A stretch of DNA of 64,000 bases from Istiophorus platypterus (GCA_016859345.1 CM029119.1:1730109-1794108), one strand, 5' to 3'; shown: positions 10,928 to 40,774, counted from the stretch's first letter. Notes: generated from the letters alone by a model not told the origin. Numbers and translations: made by a program.

Positions 10928-13566
10928 TCAAGTGTCAACCTCAGATGATTTTGTACAGTCCGCACCCTGCTCTGACTCTGAGCAGGGTTGTAGAGAGCGC
11001 AGAATATGTTCCAGCGTCCACTGGTCTTCTTGTAAGGCGTGCTCCTCCAGGGTGAACCCCCCCTGCTTCGTCCGGGTCAGCCTCTTCACATGAGCACATG
11101 ATGACAGAGCTGCAGCAAACAGAGTTTATTCTTATAACTCAGTGTTAGCAGGTTGATTTCTGAGCTGTTGGTTAAGATTATTGACCTTACCATAAATATG
11201 CTAAGGAGGATATTGTGAAATAGAATGAATTAATCTCACCTTTTCCCAGGTCATCCACCAAACTTCTGACATAAAATCCACCACCACACTCAATATCTGT
11301 CATGGAATACAACTACTGTGAGTCTCTTTTCAATGTGTATTTTAACATAACACATTGAAACAGCAGGAAATGCTATTTAGAGAAATTAGTATTCTATATA
11401 GGGACAAAGAAATGCTTCATCAGCAGCATGTGCTAACCCAGAGTGAAGAGAGGAGGCTTGAATTCCTGCAGGGTCAGGTTGTACACAGTGACGGGTCTGG
11501 CAGGTTTGGCTTCAACCTTGTGACCTTTCTTCAGCAGGACAGACAGACGCTGGCCATCTTTTTTCAGGGCAGAGTAGCTGAAATGTCAAAAATCAGATAA
11601 TCAGGACATACTGAAGTCACCTATTGTTTTTCATTGAAAAGAAAGATGCACTAACGACAGATTCCATCTATCTGTCTGTTTGTTAAACTGGAAGGACTGT
11701 TGCTTCATCACAGAGGAAGTGACAGATGTCCGATTAAAAGTATAAGTCCTGCTGGCACCCTCTAGAGGTTAAAAGGTTCACTACAGCACAAAAAAATTGC
11801 AGCACACTGGATGGCTGTTTTGTTCTTTTATTTCTTTTAGGTTACCCAAACCCTAATGACCCTGCAAATACCTTTAAAGATTAGATTTTAGAGTAAATTT
11901 TCTTGAATATTGATATATTTCAATCTTTTGAAGATCTTGAATATATTCAAGATCATGTGTTAATAGCAACCGACACACATTCACAACAATTAAGGTTTTT
12001 ACATAAAGCTTGAATATTAAGGTAATTCATTGGCTTCTCACTGAATGTAATGATACGCATGCCAGATCAAATACAGCTCTGCTGAAAGGCAGAGTTTTTA
12101 ATTTTTAATTTTAATTGTTTTTTTTGCTTTAAAGGTCAGTCAGCCTCTGCTTTTGCTGGTGGTAAGATCACCTGCAACTAACAATTATTTTCAACTAATG
12201 GATGACCATTATTGGTTTGGGCTATGAAATGCCAGAAAATTGTGAGGAATATCCACAAAAAGTTCTGGGTAATGTCTTGTTTTGTCAAACCCATATTCCA
12301 AGACTGAGAGATATTCAGTATGTTGTCATAGATTATCATAAAAACAAGCTAATATTCACATTTGAGGAACTTGAACCACTTAATGTTCACAATTTTTGCT
12401 TAAAAATGGTAGACAGTTATTCCATTATCAAAATTATTCAAGACTTTGAACCATCTGAAAAAGAGAGGCCCGGGGAATGGAATGATCAGATTCCAAATCT
12501 TCCTCTGAAGAGTGTTTATGTGCTCACCAAAAGCCACAACACTCAGCCTCTAATAATACACTATCTTGTGTGCAAAAGGTCAATTTGGTGTGAAAGGTGC
12601 TAAAAAAGTCTAGAGGATCACCAAAATACTAAGGGTTTGTTTCTATGAACAGTGTATTTGTGTAAAAAATTGAGACTTTGTCCTGAGTGTGATGGAGTAA
12701 AAAAATCACGGAGTGGCAAAATTGAAAGGCTTCATACTCTTCACAGAGAATTCATGGCTATTTGCCATTTAGAATTGTTGTGTGTATGAGGATACAGAAG
12801 TGTTATTGTCATGGAAACATTTTCTCAGATCAGAGGCCTTACTCACAGTGGAGGAACTTGCATAATGTCACCAGTAAAGGATTTCAGTTTCTCCTCAATG
12901 TCCAGACTGGTTATGTGTTCTGTGGGATAAAAATCAAAAATCGCAAACATACCGTGAAATGGGAGCAAAACAGTGTATATGTTCCAGCAAAAACAGTGGC
13001 TTACATGAACAAATGGTAGACTGCAGAAAAGGATGACCTGTTCAGATGAAATGATGGGATTTGTGTTTTCTGTATTACCAAAGTCTTTCTCCAGAATCAC
13101 ACTGCCAGTAGCATCAAGAGTGTCTGTTGCTTTTCCCAGTTCCCCCACAGCAACATATTTCTGAAAAATAAACACTCACACTTTTGTTGTGCATTGTGTA
13201 GGCCCTAATCTAGAAACCAGCCAGACTGTTATTAGCCAACATACCACTACACACACCATCACAGATATGGGATGAATTTTTGTGCTTTTAAGAAAAAAAA
13301 AAATAACTGGGATCATGATTTTTTTAGATCTCAACTACTGATATGAGTATTGGTCTTAAAAATCCATCATGTGCAACCATTTCAACCATGCACTGGTTAC
13401 GTCACTTCAGGTAACAACATTATAAATGGTAATGCATTCTAAGTGCTCTCTGCTCCTTCACTGGAAACCTCCATCACAGCATTTATAAAGGTAAGGAAAA
13501 ATGTTGTACCACAGCCTCTTAAAAGCTTAAGAATTTTCAATAGGATTTTTTGGAATTATGTTGCAA

Positions 13567-13605
<39 letters not shown>

Positions 13606-16531
13606 TGTTTGTTTGTTTTGCGAAAATCAGCTTTGAAGAAGCTATCCCACCTTTTCCCCATGTACTGTCAAACACCTTCTCTTATCACAGTTGAAAAAGG
13701 TCACTCAGATGAAAGGATTCACCTGTTCTGTTTCCTTCCTCCTCCCTACTAGTAGCAGAAACAAAGTGAACATGTCTCCTCACACTCTGCACTGGTTGAG
13801 ATATAATATAAACTAAATCATGTGCGTGACATGCAGACCAGTTGTTCTATATATACACACCATGTGGTAGCCTACTGTCACCTCTTTTGATTTACTCTGA
13901 AGTAAATCTGAAGATTGATCACTCGGTAAGATCTGTTTGGTTCCGTAATTTGTTGTCAGGTCAAAGAGGAGATAAGCACATTTTTTCTTGTTTGTCAGCG
14001 TGCCTGTGAGTTACAGCTTAGATTTCCTAGCCACAGTTATTTCTTAGGCTGCCAAACTAACATGGCTTTAATGAATGGATGAGTGTATTGCATCTTTGGT
14101 AATCTTACCAGATGAATGACTTAGGGACAAAGCTCATTGTTCCAGACCCCAGTTTGAGTCACTGACAGCTTTCTTTTGAGGGCTTGGCCCATATCAGCAA
14201 TTCCCTCTCCGTGCTCCTGCTCACCCAAAACAGGATGTTACAACCAGAGCGAAAGAGGGAAGAGAGTTGGGGGATGTAAGTGATGCTGCACTCCATGCCT
14301 TTAAATAATGACCACAGAGTTGGGTCACCTGACGTCCATCATGTAGTGACCAGACATCAGGTTCGACCAGGTCAGGTACCTATATACAGTTAGGTGTGCA
14401 TTTGGACATTGAAACAATTTTCATTATTTAACCTCTGTACACCACCATGATGGATCTGAAACAAAACCCTTAAGATTTGATTGAAATGTAGACTTCAAGC
14501 TTTAATTCAAAGGGTTTAAAATATTTTTACATTAACTGTTTAAGAATTCAAGTCATTTTCTACAATGACCCTCATTTTCAGGGACTCGAAAGTAATTGGA
14601 CAACTGACAGTTTATCAGTTCCATAGGCAGATGTAGCCTGTTACCTTGTTATTTCATGACAAATGAAGCAGATTAAAGGTCTGGAGTTGATTCCAAGTGT
14701 TGACTTTGCATTTGGTAGCCGTTCATGGGAACTTTTAATATTTGTTCCAAAGAGGTGTCGATGCAAATGCTGAAAAAAAATTATTACCAATCATACAGAT
14801 GCAGAACCTTTAGGAGTGACCAAAGAGACAATCTGGTTCATTCTTAAAAAGAAGGAATGAACTGGCTAGTTCAGCACTAAAATACCTGGAAGACTATAGA
14901 AGATGACTAAAGTGGATGATGGAACTTTTAATATGCATTCCAAAGAGGTGTCGATGGAAATGAAGGAGGCCTCATTAGGCTGAAAAAACAGAACCACCCT
15001 ATCAGACAGATGCAGAAATTATAGGAGTGGCCAAATCAAAAATTTGGTTCATTCTTAAAAAGAAGGAATGAACTGTTGCAGCATCACCAAATGGCCTGGA
15101 AAATGAATGCGGAATTCTTTCCTTGGTGAAGAACAAACACTTCATCACATCTATTCAGGTCAATAATATAATCCAGGAGGAAGTTGTATCTTTGTCAAAA
15201 TCTACAATCAAGAGACACCTTCATTAATGTAAATAAAGAAGGTTTATTTACCACAAGGTGCAAACCACTGGTCACAATCAAGAACAGAACGGTCAGATTA
15301 GACTTTACCAGAAAACATCTAAACAAGCCTGAACAGTTCTGGAACAAGACTCTTTGAACAGATGAACCAAGATGAACTTATACCAGAATGATAAGAGAAT
15401 GATAAGAGAAGAGAAAAGGATGGAGAAGGAAAGAAACCACCACATCATCACAGTGTTATTGCATGGGCATGTATGGCTGCCAATGGTGCTGAGTCACTGG
15501 TGATTATCGATGGTGTGACTGCTGATAGAAGCAGCAGGATGAATCCTGAAGTGAACAGGGCTTTACTATCTGCTCAGATTCAGCCAAATGCTGTAAAAAC
15601 TGATAGAACAGAGCTTCACAGTACAGATGGATAATGACTGGAGTTCTATCATAATAGGATAAAAAATGATTAGATAAAAAGTATGTTTTGCATATTTGTC
15701 AAGAGTGCCGTCTTGTGGCCAATACTACTGGCACAAGTTATGCGTTATTCAGACAAACTAATATATAGATATGAAATCACTTTGTATGAATACAAGTTTT
15801 TCCTACATAACTTTTGCAAGCACTGCTGGTACTGGGGGCATGCCGCATGTTCTTCCCAAACACTTCAACCCTAGTTTTATCAGTCCAAAAAACATTTTCA
15901 CAGTAGCATTTAGGAGTATCAAAGTGCTCTTTGGAAAACTGGGATTTTTAGGACAATGACCCGAAACACTAAAAATCAAAAAAATCAAAACACAATTGCT
16001 TCAAACAAAGAAAATCCAACTTTTGGGGGGGAACCATTTCAGAACTCAGACCTTAAGCAAATATAGATGCTATGGAATGAGCTCAGAGAGCCATTCGCCC
16101 AGACATCGTAAGACAAGGGCTAAGATGAAGCAGTTCTGATTCACAGCTACTGGAAGCTCTTGTTTGAGGTTACTGCTGCTAAATCAAGTTCAAGTGATTA
16201 TTAAATCAAATGGTTAACTTACTTCTTCCACCATCACTGTAAATGTGTAATGGGTGTTGTCAATGAAGACATTAAAGATTATAATTGTTTGGGTGTTATT
16301 AACTGCCGCACAGTGTGTTCTTGTTTGACTACACTTGTGACCTAGATCAGATCACATTTTATGACCAATCAACACAGAACATCAGGTCATTCCAAAGGGT
16401 TAATTTACTTATTCTGGCCACTGTAGATGTTTAAAGCTATTGTTTACTCTTTAATATAAGCGTAAACAAACTCACCTTTGAACCAGCTAACATGGTACTC
16501 AACATTTTTGTGCCATATCCCACACCAACAA
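10928..16531 (-). CDS. trub1: TruB-family pseudouridine synthase 1, 3' part (six exons; N-terminal exons not found)
   Basis: Six minus-strand exons join in frame: 16531-16476, 13160-13079, 12919-12847, 11577-11438, 11296-11240 and 11109-10928 (stop 10930-10928), 590 nt in all. They encode VVGVGYGTKML, then KYVAVGELGKATDTLDATG, KSFTGDIMQVPPLYSALKK, VEAKPARPVTVY, DIECGGGFYVRSLVDDLGK and HVKRLTRTKQGGFTLEEHAL, matching human TRUB1 block by block. TruB enzymes make pseudouridine 55 in the tRNA T-arm and modify some mRNAs. The preceding segment, which in TRUB1 carries the catalytic-Asp motif GHGGTLD and the HKPKGPTS start region, was not seen between 16531 and the next gene at 21930. The first visible exon starts with a split codon, so an upstream exon must exist or be lost. 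The donor of exon 11577-11438 is the unusual GTTAGC. Alternatives: a 5'-truncated gene, or exons missing from the assembly at the CCGGG array. Confidence 0.88.
11933..11954. repeat. Perfect 22-bp palindrome
   Basis: The 22 bases equal their own reverse complement, with gatcttgaata forming the left half. It lies in the trub1 intron between exons 11577-11438 and 12919-12847, in AT-rich sequence. It may be chance or a transposon relic. Confidence 0.85.
12170..12300 (+). repeat. Truncated copy of a common teleost interspersed repeat
   Basis: The text runs from 'gcaactaacaattattttc' through 'gaaatgccagaaaattgtga' to 'gtcttgttttgtc'. This is the left half of the same family seen more fully at 21525-21870 and 29645-29945. 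The class was not assigned. Confidence 0.6.
13570..13602. repeat. (TA)n microsatellite
   Basis: A pure AT dinucleotide run in the large trub1 intron upstream of exon 13160-13079. Confidence 0.95.
14388..15640 (+). mobile_element. Degenerate Tc1/mariner-type DNA transposon, 5' part
   Basis: The left end carries the long terminal inverted repeat typical of a teleost Tc1-like family (about 14388-14620, ending near 'aagtaattggacaactgac'). Transposase remnants follow up to about 15640, including a DDE-region fragment (gactgctgatagaagcagcagg, translated roughly VTADRSSRMNPEVNRALLSAQIQP). Frame breaks are frequent and the right terminus is missing, so it cannot be autonomous. An internal segment is duplicated in tandem (about 14727-14866 and 14920-15076, offset about 190-210 bp). 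It is a relative of the copy at 57320-58800. Confidence 0.8.
15780..16425. mobile_element. Rearranged remnant of a second Tc1-like family
   Basis: From about 15950 the sequence reads in transposase-sense orientation ('gacaatgacccgaaacact' onward) and ends with a Tc1-type terminal repeat ('gatcacattttatgaccaat' to 'ggccactgta', about 16425). The preceding 15780-15945 segment resembles the same family in antisense orientation ('gttcttcccaaacacttcaa', 'tatcagtccaaaaaacattttc'), implying an internal inversion or deletion near 15945. It sits directly behind the truncated first-family copy in the same trub1 intron. Non-functional. Confidence 0.7.
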
Positions 16532-18480
16532 CTGGGGGAAAAAAAGAAAAAAGAAAAAAAGAGACAGTGTTAGAGTCTAATGTTTAGAGTCATGCTGACC
16601 CTGCTCTGGAGGTGTCAATGATCATTACACCCAATAATAAAATTGTGCTGGACAGATGAAACATGATGATGATTTTTTTATTTTTTAGATTCTTATTGGT
16701 AGTGGCCCTAGGAATTTATTCTTAGGGTGATGCTGTCCATGAGATCATTAAAATCCAATGTTCATAGTAATCTGTCCATTACATTATCAGAAGACATGTA
16801 CATTCTGACTTCTAATCACAAGACTGGAGCAGAATATAATTTTGGTTTGATCCTAATGCCTGTACTTTAATATACTGTAACATGCTGTACACAAGCACAG
16901 GCAGCTCTACAAAACCGCAAAAGATACCTAATGAGAACCAATCTGGAGCTCATGCAGTGTCCTATATAGTCCATCTAGTCCCACAGTTCAATAAATGCAG
17001 TCAACACCACCACTGACATTAATCTGAATTTAAAAAAAAAAACATAACTTGTAGCTGAATTTACAATGTCAAGAAAAAAAGATCAATATAAGCTTCATAA
17101 ATGTAGCATGCATGGTACAGATGTTGCATTGTGTCTAATAGTGCAGGTGTACATAATAACATAACCACTAGGTCTTATTTACTTGTAATGTCTCATTTCA
17201 GTACAATTTTGGTATTGTACAGATTGAGCTCAGGGGAGGAGGTACCTGATAAAGCAGATAAGTTTTAACCATTTTTTTTTACTATCTTTTAGCGATGATG
17301 GGATTATGGCTTCACAGATGTCAGTACTCAGTCTGTCAGTCAATCTGCACCTTTGGTCTCAACTGAAATATCAACACCTACAACAAGTATTGCTTTGACG
17401 TTTTGTAGATTACAATACGTTCATAGTCCCAGTGGATGAATCCCACTTACTGGGTTGATGCCCTGACATTTCATTGTCACTGGGGGCATGTTAGCATGCC
17501 AATATTAACATGTTACTCAAAGCATCACTGTGCTTAAGTATAGCCTCACAGATCTGACACACATGTCCATTCAGACTTTTTTTTTTTTTACAGTATCTTT
17601 AAGCATCATTGAACAGTATTCAATTGTCCAAAGGCTGATCATGATATTAAAACCATAGGTGTGGTTATCTGTAGTACTGTAGTATACCTCATCAGCTCCC
17701 TGTGTGGCCTTGCTTTCCCATTCTTTGTGCACATACATCAGTAAACATATATCTAGAGTCATATGAAGAATGTTCAAAAACTGTTTGAGGTGCAGTTTAC
17801 TAAGGCAGAACACCACATTAATACATGACAAAAAACAGGAAATAGGAAAGTTCCCATCAATCCTTGGGACTGAGTCCTTGGCAGGAAACACTTCCAAAGC
17901 TAAACCTATGGATACTGTAAACACTGTAAACCTTGAATACTTAGTCTCCCTGACAAATGAATTGGGATATTGACAGTAGAGTTTTTTCTGTAAACTTGTT
18001 TGTCCTGTTTTTGTTGAAAAGTTTTATTGATGATAGATCATCATCTAGTATGGTTGGTACCTCATGTACCAATGTTTGTTCGTATTTTGCATTTTATTTT
18101 TAACTTGACTGTTAAAAAATGTCGAGATCCTAATTTTGTGTAAATGTGTTAACCGCTATTGTATCAAGAGTCATATCTCCTGAGTAAAAGGGATTCACCA
18201 TTTTTACTAAGTCCATTACATAACTTGATCTAGGGATTGAGGTATTTGTCTATTGATTTATTTTTCATACACATACTCCATTCTTTCATAAGCCTTTCCT
18301 TTTTACCGAGCTTTATGGCAGGTTTCAGTCAGCAAATGTACACTGTTTACAAAATTAACCACCTCTGCTCTACCTGCCTCCTTGACCAGCTCAACCTCAA
18401 CCCACTATCCCCTCTGAACTCAGCGCTTGGCTCAGACACGTTGGCGCAGCTGCCCCGTCTCAACCCAGCGGGTGCGTGTA
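16532..18480. other. Region upstream of trub1 visible exons, left of the CCGGG array
   Basis: The region expected to hold trub1 exons 1-2 shows none of their motifs on the minus strand. A fragment of the common 'agcatgctaac...' type teleost repeat lies near 17460-17555. The 100 bp before the array are moderately G+C-rich. Nothing else was recognised. Confidence 0.5.
17460..17555. repeat. Fragment of an abundant teleost interspersed repeat
   Basis: Phrases such as 'gcatgttagcatgccaatatt' (with one substitution) and 'aagtatagcctcacag' match the repeat family seen more completely at 41745-42285. Class unassigned. Confidence 0.5.
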
Positions 18481-20550
18481 CCGGGCCGGGCCGGGCCGGG
18501 CCGGGCCGGGTCGGGTCGGCCCGGGTCGGGCCGGGCCGGGCCGGGCCGGGCCGGGCCGGGCCGGGCCGGGCCGGGCCGGGCCGGGCCGGGCCGGGCCGGG
18601 CCGGGCCGGGCCGGGCCGGGCCGGGCCGGGCCGGGCCGGGCCGGGCCGGGCCGGGCCGGGCCGGGCCGGGCCGGGCCGGGCCGGGCCGGGCCGGGCCGGG
18701 CCGGGCCGGGCCGGGCCGGGCCGGGCCGGGCCGGGCCGGGCCGGGCCGGGCCGGGCCGGGCCGGGCCGGGCCGGGCCGGGCCGGGCCGGGCCGGGCCGGG
18801 CCGGGCCGGGCCGGGCCGGGCCGGGCCGGGCCGGGCCGGGCCGGGCCGGGCCGGGCCGGGCCGGGCCGGGCCGGGCCGGGCCGGGCCGGGCCGGGCCGGG
18901 CCGGGCCGGGCCGGGCCGGGCCGGGCCGGGCCGGGCCGGGCCGGGCCGGGCCGGGCCGGGCCGGGCCGGGCCGGGCCGGGCCGGGCCGGGCCGGGCCGGG
19001 CCGGGCCGGGCCGGGCCGGGCCGGGCCGGGCCGGGCCGGGCCGGGCCGGGCCGGGCCGGGCCGGGCCGGGCCGGGCCGGGCCGGGCCGGGCCGGGCCGGG
19101 CCGGGCCGGGCCGGGCCGGGCCGGGCCGGGCCGGGCCGGGCCGGGCCGGGCCGGGCCGGGCCGGGCCGGGCCGGGCCGGGCCGGGCCGGGCCGGGCCGGG
19201 CCGGGCCGGGCCGGGCCGGGCCGGGCCGGGCCGGGCCGGGCCGGGCCGGGCCGGGCCGGGCCGGGCCGGGCCGGGCCGGGCCGGGCCGGGCCGGGCCGGG
19301 CCGGGCCGGGCCGGGCCGGGCCGGGCCGGGCCGGGCCGGGCCGGGCCGGGCCGGGCCGGGCCGGGCCGGGCCGGGCCGGGCCGGGCCGGGCCGGGCCGGG
19401 CCGGGCCGGGCCGGGCCGGGCCGGGCCGGGCCGGGCCGGGCCGGGCCGGGCCGGGCCGGGCCGGGCCGGGCCGGGCCGGGCCGGGCCGGGCCGGGCCGGG
19501 CCGGGCCGGGCCGGGCCGGGCCGGGCCGGGCCGGGCCGGGCCGGGCCGGGCCGGGCCGGGCCGGGCCGGGCCGGGCCGGGCCGGGCCGGGCCGGGCCGGG
19601 CCGGGCCGGGCCGGGCCGGGCCGGGCCGGGCCGGGCCGGGCCGGGCCGGGCCGGGCCGGGCCGGGCCGGGCCGGGCCGGGCCGGGCCGGGCCGGGCCGGG
19701 CCGGGCCGGGCCGGGCCGGGCCGGGCCGGGCCGGGCCGGGCCGGGCCGGGCCGGGCCGGGCCGGGCCGGGCCGGGCCGGGCCGGGCCGGGCCGGGCCGGG
19801 CCGGGCCGGGCCGGGCCGGGCCGGGCCGGGCCGGGCCGGGCCGGGCCGGGCCGGGCCGGGCCGGGCCGGGCCGGGCCGGGCCGGGCCGGGCCGGGCCGGG
19901 CCGGGCCGGGCCGGGCCGGGCCGGGCCGGGCCGGGCCGGGCCGGGCCGGGCCGGGCCGGGCCGGGCCGGGCCGGGCCGGGCCGGGCCGGGCCGGGCCGGG
20001 CCGGGCCGGGCCGGGCCGGGCCGGGCCGGGCCGGGCCGGGCCGGGCCGGGCCGGGCCGGGCCGGGCCGGGCCGGGCCGGGCCGGGCCGGGCCGGGCCGGG
20101 CCGGGCCGGGCCGGGCCGGGCCGGGCCGGGCCGGGCCGGGCCGGGCCGGGCCGGGCCGGGCCGGGCCGGGCCGGGCCGGGCCGGGCCGGGCCGGGCCGGG
20201 CCGGGCCGGGCCGGGCCGGGCCGGGCCGGGCCGGGCCGGGCCGGGCCGGGCCGGGCCGGGCCGGGCCGGGCCGGGCCGGGCCGGGCCGGGCCGGGCCGGG
20301 CCGGGCCGGGCCGGGCCGGGCCGGGCCGGGCCGGGCCGGGCCGGGCCGGGCCGGGCCGGGCCGGGCCGGGCCGGGCCGGGCCGGGCCGGGCCGGGCCGGG
20401 CCGGGCCGGGCCGGGCCGGGCCGGGCCGGGCCGGGCCGGGCCGGGCCGGGCCGGGCCGGGCCGGGCCGGGCCGGGCCGGGCCGGGCCGGGCCGGGCCGGG
20501 CCGGGCCGGGCCGGGCCGGGCCGGGCCGGGCCGGGCCGGGCCGGGCCGGC
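18481..20550. repeat. Giant (CCGGG)n pentanucleotide array
   Basis: The array spans 414 pentamers in unbroken 5-bp phase. From 18531 to 20545 there are 403 consecutive identical CCGGG units. Variants occur only near the left edge (tcggg at 18511 and 18526, tcggc at 18516) and at the last unit (ccggc, 20546-20550). It is 100% G+C with a CpG and a CCGG (HpaII/MspI) site in each perfect unit. The plus strand has G3 runs separated by CC, a G-quadruplex-compatible pattern; the minus strand has only G2 runs. It lies between trub1 and lrrc45. The open frames across it (PGRAG on plus, ARPGP on minus) follow from the repeat and are not evidence of a gene. It may be real or an assembly or sequencing artefact. 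Confidence 0.97.
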
Positions 20551-21929
20551 GCTTCCTCTGCCGGTCAGCTGGGAGCTCCAAAACAACAACCACGTAGAAT
20601 ATAGTTTTTCTGTTGTCGCTGAGGTCTGTGTGTTTTTTCATTTTACTGTTTATTTACTTATTTTGTCTGATGGCACCAATATGATTATATATAGAGAACT
20701 TTTTAAAAGCCTGACATCGTTTAACCATCTGCGCTGTGACATATCGTAATGATAACATTACACGACGGTCCCATTCAGAATTTGCCGATTACATTCTAGC
20801 TAACTTATCACCAAGCTACATATTTTCTAATATATCAGGATTTTTCGTTTTTGAATCAATATAAATCGTATTCTGATTCGGCAAACATATAATATGACAT
20901 TTATGCCTTTGTACAACATTGCTTCCTAACACCAACGAACGTTACTGGTAAATTGTTCTTAAAGTTAGAACTGATAAAAAAATTAGTTTGTGTTTTGTTG
21001 CTGGGCTGATGTCCCACTATCTGCTGCGTTGCAGCCTGTGTGTTTTTATTGAGATCGGGATGCGGTCTACACCGCTACAGTTAATGGAGTTTGACACTAG
21101 AGAACTGGCCAGGACGACTCTCTGAGACTTAGCTGTTCCCTGCAGCAGCTTCCAGCTTTGTTTTAGGTTCGAACAGAGAAGGTGTTAATGAGGAAGAATT
21201 GACAGCCTATCGGCAGCTAGCTCACATGAGACTGCCATGCAGTCAGCCTCACAATGGCAGCTGGCTGCTGTTGGTGATCCTGGTTTTACTACAGTTCCCC
21301 TCTATCCATTTCCAGCTACTTGGTGATGGTAATGACTAGCAGTGAAACAGATTTAGGTTGTGCATCCCTTTGCATGATTGAACACATCTAACAGAGAGAA
21401 TCTCCTTTGTGGTGCAGGGTGGATGTATTTGATGCAGGACTGAGGAAATCAATAGAAGGGTAGAATCTGATCTTCAAGACCCATTATTTCACTAAACACT
21501 GTGTTAGTAATTGGGCTGGTGCTAATGATTATTTTCAATATCAGTGCATCTATTTTTTAAATTAACATATTAAACATTTGTCCATAAAATGCCATAAAAA
21601 AGGGAGAAATATATGTCATGATTTCCTAAAGCCCAAGGTGATGTCATCAAAGAGCTTGTTTTGTCCAACCAAAAACAAGGCATTTTTGGTTAACAATCAC
21701 AAGAGATAAAAACTGAGAATCCTCACAGTTTAAAAGCAAAAACAAGGGATTCTTTTTTTACTTGAAAAATTACTTAATTGTGAAAAATGATTAATCAATC
21801 ATCAAAATAGTTGTTGATTAATTTTCTGCTGATCAATTAATCGACTGATTGGCTCAGCTTTAGTTTGTTGACAGATCAAGTCCCACAGCATTTGCATCTC
21901 ATATTTAAAGGAGGGAGCTGTTAACCAGA
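20551..21929. other. lrrc45 upstream region
   Basis: This 1.4-kb interval between the array and the lrrc45 start codon should contain the lrrc45 promoter and 5' UTR. It is not obviously CpG-rich and has no clear TATA box near the ATG. Positions 21525-21870 hold an interspersed repeat. No trub1-like exon was found on the minus strand. Confidence 0.45.
21525..21870 (+). repeat. Interspersed repeat (common teleost family), copy 1
   Basis: This repeat runs from 'aatgattattttcaatatca' through 'tccataaaatgccataaaa' and 'cttgttttgtccaacc' to 'gttgattaattttctgctga'. It shares order and wording with 29645-29945 and with 12170-12300. The family is very abundant in fish genomes; its class is not assigned here. 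Confidence 0.7.
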
Positions 21930-40478
<18,549 letters not shown>

Positions 40479-40774
40479 CCCGAGAGCTCCACACCTCGGC
40501 TGGAACCTCGGAGCCCTTGCTGAAATCCTGCTCAGGTCTGGAGAGTCTGGTGAGATGGAAAAAAAAAGTCTTATTATCCTGGACTTAAAACATTTTTATT
40601 ATTGGCTAGGCAGCATGAGTACGAGCACAACAAAATGTGCAGACAGCCAAGAAATTAGATGCCATGTCGCAATGGGATCATATCAACCACAGGGCCTGTC
40701 AACATGATTTCCGTTGACATAGTCTCATGTATTAGCCCATGCCCACCTTCAGAGTCTGCCTTAATTTGTTTTCA

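Noticed and set aside
12202..12603. 133-codon open frame on the plus strand
   Set aside because: Its first part lies in an interspersed repeat. The rest has no recognisable domain and lies in a trub1 intron between confirmed exons.
18237..20749. Very long open frames of 700-790 codons on both strands (PGRAG or ARPGP repeats)
   Set aside because: They arise only because the CCGGG pentamer contains no stop codon in any frame. The unique flanks have no family-like sequence, signal peptide or splice support.
16532..21929. Non-coding RNA or tRNA genes in the trub1-lrrc45 interval
   Set aside because: No cloverleaf or box A/B pattern was recognised by eye; a tRNAscan or Infernal run would settle it.
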